Assembly: GCF_002210165.1 (NCBI RefSeq)
Contig: NZ_AQQP01000009.1
Coordinates: forward strand, 186,001 to 250,000
Direction of reading: 5' to 3'
Source: Phaeobacter sp. 22II1-1F12B
Lineage (GTDB): Bacteria > Pseudomonadota > Alphaproteobacteria > Rhodobacterales > Rhodobacteraceae
DNA length: 64,000 nt
Under the pieces are notes generated by a model. That model had not been told where the DNA came from, did not search any database, and saw only the letters and a program-made list of their open reading frames with translations. Positions 25,783-33,002 of the stretch are shown piece after piece (position 1 is the first letter of the stretch; the number at the start of each line of letters is the position of its first letter). The position numbers were made by a program, and so were the translations under genes.

Positions 25783-26625
25783 TCAGGTCAGATCGGCGAG
25801 AACCCGACGCACGATAGCGATATCCTCGGGCGTCGAGAGGTTGGGCGCATGGCCGCAGTCGAATTCGGTCAGCGCCGGGGCCGGGCCGCGATCCAGCATC
25901 CGGTTCGCTATCTCGGCAGGCAGGATGTCGGATTCTCGCCCCCGGAACAGATGGCAAGGGGTGGTGATCCTGTCGTAGCGGTCCCAGCTGGTAAGTTCAT
26001 CGCGTGAGGCGGTGAACTGCACGATGATTTCCGGGTCGTAATGCAGGGTCAGCCGCCCGTCACCGCGACGGCGCACGGAGTTGCGGGCCATGCGGCTCCA
26101 GAAACCATCCCCGGCGGGACCGAAGGGGCGATAGATCGCGCGCAGCCAAGTCTCGGCCTCGGAGAGCCATTTGAACACCGGCGGGTCACCCACATAGGTG
26201 GTGATGCGCTGGACGGCCTCGGACGGGACCTCGGGGCCGATGTCGTTCAGGATCAGGCAAGTCAGACGGTCGGCATGGGGCCCGGAGGCCAGCCGCATTC
26301 CGATCATGCCGCCCAGCGAGGTGCCAAGCCAGGCGGTGCGCTGGATGCCGTAATGATCGAGCAGATCGGCGGCGATCCCGGCGTAGAATTCAACCGAATA
26401 TTCCGCCTCTGGGTCGCTGGCCCAGCTTGAAAGCCCGCGCCCGATGGTATCCGGGCACAGCACGAAGTAGCGATCCGACAGGGCGCTGGCGAGTTCATCG
26501 AAATCGCGGCCCGTGCGGGCCAGACCGTGCCACATGACCAGCGCCGGATGGGACGGGTCGCCCCATTCGGTCACGTGGATTTCGTGATCCATCACCGGGA
26601 CAAGGGTAAACCGGGGCAGGATCAC
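25783..26625 (-). CDS. Alpha/beta-fold hydrolase
   Basis: A 280-residue cytoplasmic alpha/beta hydrolase. The nucleophile elbow GTSLGG (Ser near 142), an oxyanion stretch MWHGLARTGRDF near residue 31, and a C-terminal catalytic His in CGHAPNL (near 259) are present. Translation probably starts at GTG 26625, whose GTGA overlaps the LivM-like stop; an internal ATG at 26592 is an alternative. Being the last gene of the importer operon, it likely acts on the imported compound or its CoA derivative, such as an ester or a ring-cleavage product. This is inference. Confidence 0.87.
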   Translation of the reverse strand: MILPRFTLVPVMDHEIHVTEWGDPSHPALVMWHGLARTGRDFDELASALSDRYFVLCPDTIGRGLSSWASDPEAEYSVEFYAGIAADLLDHYGIQRTAWLGTSLGGMIGMRLASGPHADRLTCLILNDIGPEVPSEAVQRITTYVGDPPVFKWLSEAETWLRAIYRPFGPAGDGFWSRMARNSVRRRGDGRLTLHYDPEIIVQFTASRDELTSWDRYDRITTPCHLFRGRESDILPAEIANRMLDRGPAPALTEFDCGHAPNLSTPEDIAIVRRVLADLT

Positions 26626-27698
26626 TTGGCCGCGCCCTTGTCCATTGCCGTGCCCGCGATGCCCTTGGGAAAGAAATAGACCAGCAGGATAAAGATGATC
26701 CCGAGCCAGAACAGCCAGCGGTCAGCGGCGAGCAGGTTCGGCAAGACGGGAATGCCTGCCATCGCCTCGGACGCTGCGCCCATCAGGTCGCGCAGGTAGT
26801 ATTGCGCCAGCACCAGCAGCACCGCGCCGATGACCGCGCCCCACATGGTGCCCATGCCGCCGATCACCACCATCAGCAGGATGTCGATCATGATCGCGAA
26901 GGACAGCGAGGTGTCGGGACCGGTATACTTGAGCCAGACCGCATAGATCGTTCCTGCCAGAGAGGCCATGGTGGCCGAGAGGCAGAAGACGAAGGTGCGA
27001 TAGGCCACGACGCGATAGCCGATGGCCTCGGCGCGCTGCTCATTCTCGCGGATCGCCTTGAGCACGGTGCCGAGCGGCGACGTGGTAAAGCGCAGCATCA
27101 GCAGGAACAGGATCAGCGAGGTGAGGAACACAAAGTAATAGGCCGCGAGCTTTCCGTTCAGCCGGACATCCCAAAGGCGGACGACTTTGCCTTCGTCATC
27201 GGTTAGTAGCTTGGTCGCCGGTTTGAAGAGGTCGGGTGCCTTGTAGGTGATGCCGTCCTCGCCGCCGGTGAGACCGGACATCTGCGAAATCAGCACCAGC
27301 ACGACGGAGGCCGCTGCAAGGGTGATCATCGCGAAGAAGATCGCCTTGACCCGCAGGCTGAGCAAGCCGATGGCGATGGCAAAGACAAGCGACACGCCTA
27401 CCCCGGCAAGCGCGCCGAGAATGACGGGTGTCCAGCCGGGCCCCATGCCCTTGAGCAGGATCGCCGCGCCGTAAGCCCCGAAACCAAAGAACATGGTATG
27501 GGCAAAGCTGACGATGCCGGTATAGCCGATCAGCAGGTCATAGCTCGCGACAAGCACGATGAAGATGCAGATACGCGCGGCGACTTCGAGCGAGCGCACG
27601 TCCTGAAACAGGAACGGCGCGAAGAGAAGCAGTGCGCCGATGGCAAGGACGATCAGCTTGATCGTCAGGGCGCCGGTGGTCTGGGTCTGGTTCATCAT
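26622..27698 (-). CDS. Branched-chain-type ABC transporter permease (LivM-like)
   Basis: Permease of a hydrophobic-amino-acid/carboxylate-type ABC importer, 358 residues, about ten membrane segments. It carries the LivM landmarks GYTGIVSFAHTMFFGFGAYG (near residue 60) and the later GGMGTMWGAVIGA stretch (about 270). I start it at ATG 27698 or the next ATG, because a GAGGGAGG ribosome site lies just before; a GTG 12 nt further upstream would overlap the LivH-like stop. It is fourth in an operon of binding protein, two ATPases and two permeases. Confidence 0.92.
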   Translation of the reverse strand: MMNQTQTTGALTIKLIVLAIGALLLFAPFLFQDVRSLEVAARICIFIVLVASYDLLIGYTGIVSFAHTMFFGFGAYGAAILLKGMGPGWTPVILGALAGVGVSLVFAIAIGLLSLRVKAIFFAMITLAAASVVLVLISQMSGLTGGEDGITYKAPDLFKPATKLLTDDEGKVVRLWDVRLNGKLAAYYFVFLTSLILFLLMLRFTTSPLGTVLKAIRENEQRAEAIGYRVVAYRTFVFCLSATMASLAGTIYAVWLKYTGPDTSLSFAIMIDILLMVVIGGMGTMWGAVIGAVLLVLAQYYLRDLMGAASEAMAGIPVLPNLLAADRWLFWLGIIFILLVYFFPKGIAGTAMDKGAAK

Positions 27699-27706
27699 TC
27701 CCTCCC

Positions 27707-28696
27707 TCACACGGCCGGCTTGAGGCCGTTGGGCCGCCAGAGCAGGATCGCCACCATCAGGATCATGTTCGAGGCAAGCGCCATCTTGGGCGCGAGAAAG
27801 CCGAGATAATTTGACATGAGACCGACAAGGATCGCGCCGAGCAGCGTGCCTTCGATGGAGCCGAGGCCGCCGATGATGACGACGATAAAGACGATGATCA
27901 TCAGTTCGGAGCCGAGCGCGGGAGTGATCAGGGTTTCATACCCCGCCCACATCGCGCCACCGAGCGCAGCGAGGCCGGAACCGAGCATGAAGACGGCGAT
28001 AAACAGACGGTCGACCCGAAAGCCGAGCGCCTCGACCATTTCGCGGTTTTCCACCCCGGCACGGACAAGGAGACCGATGCGGGTGCGGTTCATCACGAGG
28101 TACAGACCAACGAAGACCGCGAGACCCAGCAGGAAGGCAAAGCCGCGATAGATCTCGATGCTGACATCGCCGATGATCCATGAGCCTTCGAGGAAATGCG
28201 GCCGCAGCACGGTAAAAGGCGTGCCGCCCCAGAAGGCGAGGATCGTCTGTTCGGCCACGATCATCGCGCCCATGGTAATCAGGATCTGACGCAGGTGATC
28301 CTTGTAGACGGGGCGGATGATCACGGTTTCAAAGAACCAACCCGCGACGAGACCAAAGAGGATCGCGGCCAGAAAGGCCATGACCAGCGCGGCGGTGTTG
28401 AGCGCGACGCTGTCGGCGGCGAGCCATGTGCTGAGGCCCGCGAGGACGGTGGCGGCGATGAATGCGCCAAAGCTGACGAAAGCCGAGTGGCCAAAGTTCA
28501 AAACGTCCATGAGACCAAAGACGAGGCTGAGGCCTGAAGCCATGAGAAAGACCATCATGCCCATCGCCAGCCCGGCGACGGTCAGCGTGGCCCATGATGA
28601 GGGCGCACCGATCAGGATGAAGGCCACTGCCGCGAGCGCGACGGGCAGCAGGTTCACCCCGCCCATGCGCCCCAAGATTTCCGAAATTCTGTCCAT
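27707..28696 (-). CDS. Branched-chain-type ABC transporter permease (LivH-like)
   Basis: Second permease, 329 residues. I start it at ATG 28696 (MDRISEILG), preceded by an AAGAGG ribosome site; the open frame upstream of that is only the antisense or shifted end of the LivF-like gene. LivH landmarks: GLSLVFGLMDVLNFGHSAF near residue 55, EALGFRVDRLFI near residue 220, and GGLGSIEGTLLGA near 278. Confidence 0.92.
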   Translation of the reverse strand: MDRISEILGRMGGVNLLPVALAAVAFILIGAPSSWATLTVAGLAMGMMVFLMASGLSLVFGLMDVLNFGHSAFVSFGAFIAATVLAGLSTWLAADSVALNTAALVMAFLAAILFGLVAGWFFETVIIRPVYKDHLRQILITMGAMIVAEQTILAFWGGTPFTVLRPHFLEGSWIIGDVSIEIYRGFAFLLGLAVFVGLYLVMNRTRIGLLVRAGVENREMVEALGFRVDRLFIAVFMLGSGLAALGGAMWAGYETLITPALGSELMIIVFIVVIIGGLGSIEGTLLGAILVGLMSNYLGFLAPKMALASNMILMVAILLWRPNGLKPAV

Positions 28697-28709
28697 TTGC
28701 CTCTTTCCC

Positions 28710-29414
28710 TTACATGGCCAGTCCGAGCAGCCGGTCCTGAAGACCGGTATCTGCTGCGAAGGCTTCCATGCTGCCTTGGTGCACGACGCGGCCATCGTCG
28801 ATGACGGCCATGTCGCGGCCCAGCTTGCGGGCGAAGTTGAAGTTCTGTTCGACCAGCAGGATGGTGCTGTCCTGCCCGATTTCGCGGAATGCCTCGCCCA
28901 TGGAATCGACGATGGCCGGGGCAAGACCCTTGGTCGGTTCATCGATCAGGATCAGCTCGCGCGGTTCCATGATGGCGCGGGCGACCGAGAGCATCTGTTT
29001 CTGCCCGCCCGAAAGCGACCACGCCTTTTTGTCACGGAAGCGTTCGAGGGCGGGGAAAAGCGTGTGGACGCGTTTAAGGCGCGTCGGGTCGATGCGGCCC
29101 TTGTCAGCGGCGAGGACGAGGTTTTCATCCACGGTGAGCGTGCCGAAGATGCCCATATTCTCGGGCACATAGGCGATGCCGAGCTTGGCGATTTCCGCGG
29201 TATGAAGCGAGGTTATGTCCTGTCCGCGGAACTTGACCGAGCCGGGCGAGGCATTCCACAGGCCCATGATGGAGCGCAGCGTGGTCGTCTTGCCTGCACC
29301 GTTGCGGCCCAGCAGCACGAAAACGCCGCCTTCGGGCACGGTGAGGCTGACGTCGTGCAGCACCGCGTATTGACCGATGTCGGTCTTCATATGGTCGAGG
29401 GTCAGAAGGCTCAT
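28710..29414 (-). CDS. Branched-chain-type ABC transporter ATPase (LivF-like)
   Basis: ATP-binding subunit of 234 residues. Walker A GRNGAGKT is at 36-43, the signature SLSGGQKQM near 134, Walker B LILIDEP near 154. The short length without a C-terminal extension is typical of LivF. It overlaps the LivG-like gene by 4 nt and is followed after 13 nt by the LivH-like permease. Confidence 0.93.
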   Translation of the reverse strand: MSLLTLDHMKTDIGQYAVLHDVSLTVPEGGVFVLLGRNGAGKTTTLRSIMGLWNASPGSVKFRGQDITSLHTAEIAKLGIAYVPENMGIFGTLTVDENLVLAADKGRIDPTRLKRVHTLFPALERFRDKKAWSLSGGQKQMLSVARAIMEPRELILIDEPTKGLAPAIVDSMGEAFREIGQDSTILLVEQNFNFARKLGRDMAVIDDGRVVHQGSMEAFAADTGLQDRLLGLAM

Positions 29415-30175
29415 GCGACGCCCTCGGATGTGCCGAGATAGACATCGCGGACGATCTGGCTCGACATGACCTCTTGCGGCGCGCCATCGGCGAGCAGTTC
29501 TCCGTTGTGGAGAACGATGATGCGGTCGGCGAGCGCGCGTACCACGTCCATCTTGTGTTCGACCAGCAGGACCGTCTTGGTCTTGTCGGCCTTGATACCG
29601 GCGATCAGGTCGAGCACGTCGGGCGCGTGGTCAAGCGACATGCCTGCGGTGGGTTCGTCGAACATGTAGATATCGGGCTCCATCGCCATGAGCAGCGCGA
29701 CCTCGAGCTTGCGCTGGTCGCCATGCGGCAGGTTGGCGGCGGTCTGGTGGGCGAGCTTGGTCAGGCGGGTCGCCTCGAGGTAGTGCTCGGCCTTGTCGGA
29801 AAGCGCGCGGAAATGGCTGACCGGGCGCAGCATGCGCCAGCCCTCACCGGAATGCGCCTGTACCGCGAGGCGGATATTTTCGAATACGGTCAGTTGCGGG
29901 AACAGGTTGGTCAGCTGAAAGGCGCGACCGATCCCGTGGCGTGCGCGGGCCGAGGGCGACTGCGCGGTGATGTCGGTGCCATCCTTGATGACCTTGCCCG
30001 ATGTCGCGGAAAGCTGGCCGGAGATCAGGTTGAAATAGGTGGTCTTGCCAGCACCGTTCGGGCCGACGATGACGGTCAGCTCGCCCGGGCGGAACGCGCA
30101 GGAGACGCTGTTGACCGCGACGTGACCGCCGAACCGGATTGTCAGGTCCTGCGTTACGAGGGACGGATCGCTCAT
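29411..30175 (-). CDS. Branched-chain-type ABC transporter ATPase (LivG-like)
   Basis: ATP-binding subunit of 254 residues with Walker A GPNGAGKT (38-45), a signature-region sequence LPHGDQRKLEVALLM instead of LSGGQ (near 150-165, as often in LivG proteins), and Walker B IYMFDEP near 170 followed by TAGMSLDHAPDVL. It is the second gene of the operon, 63 nt after the binding protein with a hairpin in between. Confidence 0.92.
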   Translation of the reverse strand: MSDPSLVTQDLTIRFGGHVAVNSVSCAFRPGELTVIVGPNGAGKTTYFNLISGQLSATSGKVIKDGTDITAQSPSARARHGIGRAFQLTNLFPQLTVFENIRLAVQAHSGEGWRMLRPVSHFRALSDKAEHYLEATRLTKLAHQTAANLPHGDQRKLEVALLMAMEPDIYMFDEPTAGMSLDHAPDVLDLIAGIKADKTKTVLLVEHKMDVVRALADRIIVLHNGELLADGAPQEVMSSQIVRDVYLGTSEGVA

Positions 30176-30206
30176 GTGAGTGTTCTTTTGTATCGGAGTA
30201 CGGGGT

Positions 30207-30231
30207 GGCCCGGGCGGATTGCGCCCGGGCC
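30207..30231 (-). other. Intercistronic hairpin after the branched-chain-type binding protein
   Basis: A perfect 10-bp stem (30207-30216 with 30222-30231, GC core CCCGGG) with a 5-nt loop lies 7 nt downstream of the binding-protein stop and before the LivG-like start. No U-run follows. It likely protects the binding-protein message or attenuates downstream expression. Confidence 0.6.
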
Positions 30232-30238
30232 GCTTGGA

Positions 30239-31438
30239 TCAGCCGTTGTTGTCGCGGCCTACGGGGATGTCCATTTCGGAAGCCGGGATGATCCGGACCT
30301 TTTCCGGGATCGCCCAGTCGACACCTTCATCCACGCGGATCTTGAAGTGCAGCATGTCCTGCAGCGCCTGGTGATCTTCGGGACGGAAGGTCATCTCGCC
30401 CTTGGGCGTGTCCCAGGACATGCCTTCCATGGTTTCGATCAGCGTCTCGGTTTCATAGTCGGGCGCCTCTTTCAGCGCCTTGACCACGGCGAGCGCGGCA
30501 GACATGCCACCGGCGGTGAAGAAGTCGGGCGGCGTGTCGAAACGGGCCTCATGCTCTGTCACCAGCCATTCGTTGACCGGGTTCTCGAAGGCTTCGTAGT
30601 AGTAATAGACCGCGCCTTCCATGCCGGGAAAACGCTTGTAGGTCGGCAGAACCGGCAGGATGTGACCGCCCATCGAGATTTCGATGTCATAGCGGGACGG
30701 GTCCATCGCCTGAATCTTGCCGGGCGCGTCGCCGCCGCCCGCGATGTAGATAAGGATGACCTTGCGGCCCTCTTTATCCTTGAGCGCGTTGAACATACGC
30801 TCGGCCACGGCGGTGAAATCGGTGGTGCCCTGCGGCACGTATTCCTCGGTCACGACCGATGCGCCGGTGCCGTCAAGCGCGTTCTTGAAGGCCTCGATCC
30901 CGTCACGGCCAAAGGCGTAATCCTCGGCCAGCGTCGCCACGACGAGGTTTTCATCCGGTTGCAGCGCAAGCGCCTGCGCCTGCATGTCCATCGAGGAGTT
31001 GCGCGAGGTCTTGAAGACGTAGCGGTTGCTGTCCGGTCCGGTGAGGCTGTCGGCAACGGCGGGTTCGACGATCAGGATCTTTTCGTATTCCTCGGCAATC
31101 GGCAGCATGCCGACGGTCACACCCGAAGAGGTCGCCCCGACGGCGAGCAGAACTTCGTCATCGCCATAGGCTTCGGCCAGAACGGCGCGGGCGACGTCTG
31201 GTTTGAACTGGGTGTCCTTGATGATCAGCTCGATCGGACGACCGTTGATTTCGTTGGTGCCATCGGTGCCGTATTCGATTCCCATCTCGAACCCGGTCTG
31301 GGCCTGTTTCGAGAAAGCTTCAAAACTGGAGCCGGACAGGCCGTGGATCAGCGCGATCTTGATCGGATCCTGCGCGTAGACGGCGGTTGCGGCAACACTC
31401 ACCGCAAATGTTGCGACGAGTCGCTTGATGATATTCAT
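30239..31438 (-). CDS. Branched-chain-type ABC transporter substrate-binding protein
   Basis: Periplasmic receptor of the LivK/type-I fold, 399 residues. The signal peptide runs to about residue 22 (AATAVYAQ). I start it at ATG 31438; the frame upstream has no signal and no ribosome site. The mature part opens with IKIALIHGLSGSSFEAFSKQAQ, the usual LivK-type first strand and helix. Proteins of this family bind branched amino acids, amides, aromatic acids or short organic acids. The neighbouring acyl-CoA synthetase makes a carboxylic acid more likely here, by inference. Confidence 0.9.
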   Translation of the reverse strand: MNIIKRLVATFAVSVAATAVYAQDPIKIALIHGLSGSSFEAFSKQAQTGFEMGIEYGTDGTNEINGRPIELIIKDTQFKPDVARAVLAEAYGDDEVLLAVGATSSGVTVGMLPIAEEYEKILIVEPAVADSLTGPDSNRYVFKTSRNSSMDMQAQALALQPDENLVVATLAEDYAFGRDGIEAFKNALDGTGASVVTEEYVPQGTTDFTAVAERMFNALKDKEGRKVILIYIAGGGDAPGKIQAMDPSRYDIEISMGGHILPVLPTYKRFPGMEGAVYYYYEAFENPVNEWLVTEHEARFDTPPDFFTAGGMSAALAVVKALKEAPDYETETLIETMEGMSWDTPKGEMTFRPEDHQALQDMLHFKIRVDEGVDWAIPEKVRIIPASEMDIPVGRDNNG

Positions 31439-31539
31439 GGTATCCTCCCATTCGGCAGTAGCGCACGGGCATTGCACCCGTATTCTCACCTGCTACCTTG
31501 GGCCACAGGATCACCCGTGGCGCGCGCCGGAGCAATATA

Positions 31540-32142
31540 GTGGAACTACGTATCGACGAGGCATTCGCCACCGGAGAGTTTGCCGGGATCGCTTTCGACT
31601 TTGCGCCCGTTGGGCTGGTGATTACCGAGAACCGGGTTATTCGTGAATGTAATCAAGCCTTTGCCGAGATGTTCGGATATGAGCGGGACGAGCTTCGCAA
31701 TCAGGTTTTCGCGATGCTTTACCCGAGCGACGAGGAGTTCGTGAACATCCGCGACCGGGGCGTTCGGCAGTTGCGCGAGAATAACACGTATTGGGACGAA
31801 CGTATCATGGCCCAGAAGAACGGCACCCTGTTCTGGTGTCGCGTGCGGGGGCATTCCTTTACGCCGGAAGACCCGCTGATGCGCGCGGTCTGGAGCTTTG
31901 CCGACCTGTCGGCCACCCGTCCCTATGTGCCGCTGAGCCGGCGCGAGCGGGAGATCATCTCTTACCTTTCGGACGGTCTGACCAGCAAGGAAATCGCCCG
32001 GCGGCTGGATATTTCGCACCGGACGGTCGAGGTGTACCGCGCGAAGCTTTTGAAGAAATTCGGCGTCAACAACACCGGCGGTTTGTTCCATTCCCTCGGC
32101 GGGATCGGCAGCGATCACGTGGTGTCGCGCAGCGGCGACTAG
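31540..32142 (+). CDS. PAS-LuxR transcriptional regulator (second of two)
   Basis: A 200-residue paralogue of the PAS-LuxR protein at 25.2 kb. The PAS domain (about residues 15-118, with ECNQAFAEMFGYERDEL) precedes a LuxR HTH (about 128-190, LSRREREIISYLSDGLTSKEIARRLDISHRTVEVYRAKLL). I start it at GTG 31540, with a GGAG site eight bases upstream, since a TTG at 31498 adds a tail with no similarity. It diverges from the binding-protein gene, so each end of the importer-enzyme cluster has one PAS-LuxR gene. A TACGTA copy lies at codons 3-5. Confidence 0.87.
   Translation: MELRIDEAFATGEFAGIAFDFAPVGLVITENRVIRECNQAFAEMFGYERDELRNQVFAMLYPSDEEFVNIRDRGVRQLRENNTYWDERIMAQKNGTLFWCRVRGHSFTPEDPLMRAVWSFADLSATRPYVPLSRREREIISYLSDGLTSKEIARRLDISHRTVEVYRAKLLKKFGVNNTGGLFHSLGGIGSDHVVSRSGD
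31546..31553. promoter_or_regulatory. Single TACGTA site at the second PAS-LuxR gene
   Basis: CTACGTAT at 31546-31553 matches the second copy of the triple array upstream of the other PAS-LuxR gene. It lies just inside this gene's N-terminus and about 110 nt upstream of the divergent binding-protein gene. A single hexamer core can arise by chance. Confidence 0.3.
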
Positions 32143-33002
32143 TTCACAGGCGTCTGCCAGAGAAAGCTGACGGCGCGGACAAGGAAACCGGTGACGGATG
32201 CCCCGTGGGTCGCGCCGGGAATTTCCATGAATGGCGCGTTGAGGGCATCGGCCATGCGCTGCGCCCGGCCAACCATGTCGCGTTCGCGCAGGCGGGAAAC
32301 CCGGTCGGCAGGCTGGCCTGCGGCCAGCGCGGCCTCGGGCGTTTCCAGCGCGCCGACGGTAATCAGGACCGGGGCGCCATCGGCCTTGGCGGATGCTTCC
32401 AGTGCCTCGGGATCGGTCCAGATCGAGGGGCTGCCGGCCGCGACATGAGAAAACAAGCCGGGCTGCGCGTTGCGGGCCTGAAGCGCGAAGACACCGCCAA
32501 AGCTGTGGCCAAGGATCATGCGGTGATCCGGGTCTATGCTGAGGCGGCCCTCGATCTGCGGGATAAGCTGGTCGCGGATCATGGCGAGCGTTGCCGCCCT
32601 GCCCGGCCCGGATGTTTCCGGCCCGACGAGATCCGTACCGCGCCGGTCGAAATCGATCAGCGTGTCCGTGGGCCAGCCAATGCCGACGATCACGGTTGGC
32701 TGCACGGCGGATTCGGCGAAACGGCTGGCCTGCATCCTTTCGGTGTCGCGGAGGGTGCCAAAGGTCCAGCCCGCGTCTATGGCGTAGATGATGCCATAGC
32801 CTTCCGGCGGTGGTGGCGCATCCGGGATCGAGACGAGAATGCGGAATTGTGACAGGCCCGCGCCGATGTCGAAAACAGCTGTCTGCGCGGGCTGCCACGG
32901 CGCGCCGAAATCCTCGGCGCGCGGGATCTGCTGGGCGCAGATATCGGTGGCGAGGCCCATCATAGCGAGAGATGTGGCCATGGCTGCGATATGCTTGCGC
33001 AT
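32139..33002 (-). CDS. Exported siderophore-type esterase (alpha/beta hydrolase)
   Basis: A 287-residue protein with a signal peptide ending near residue 23 (TDICAQQ) and the putative-esterase fold of IroE/Fes-like and other siderophore hydrolases. The nucleophile elbow is GHSFGG (Ser near 167) and the catalytic His is probably in GATHGAS near residue 266. It overlaps the TonB-dependent receptor stop region by 1 nt, so the two are one operon. It probably hydrolyses the ferric siderophore (or an ester of it) in the periplasm to release iron. This is inferred from family and partner. Confidence 0.83.
   Translation of the reverse strand: MRKHIAAMATSLAMMGLATDICAQQIPRAEDFGAPWQPAQTAVFDIGAGLSQFRILVSIPDAPPPPEGYGIIYAIDAGWTFGTLRDTERMQASRFAESAVQPTVIVGIGWPTDTLIDFDRRGTDLVGPETSGPGRAATLAMIRDQLIPQIEGRLSIDPDHRMILGHSFGGVFALQARNAQPGLFSHVAAGSPSIWTDPEALEASAKADGAPVLITVGALETPEAALAAGQPADRVSRLRERDMVGRAQRMADALNAPFMEIPGATHGASVTGFLVRAVSFLWQTPVN

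Noticed and set aside
28697-28942. N-terminal extension of the LivH-like frame
   Set aside because: It overlaps the LivF-like gene in another frame and lacks a ribosome site; the ATG at 28696 has one.
29474-31540. 688-codon open frame on the plus strand
   Set aside because: Antisense to the LivG-like and receptor genes; no domain can be read.
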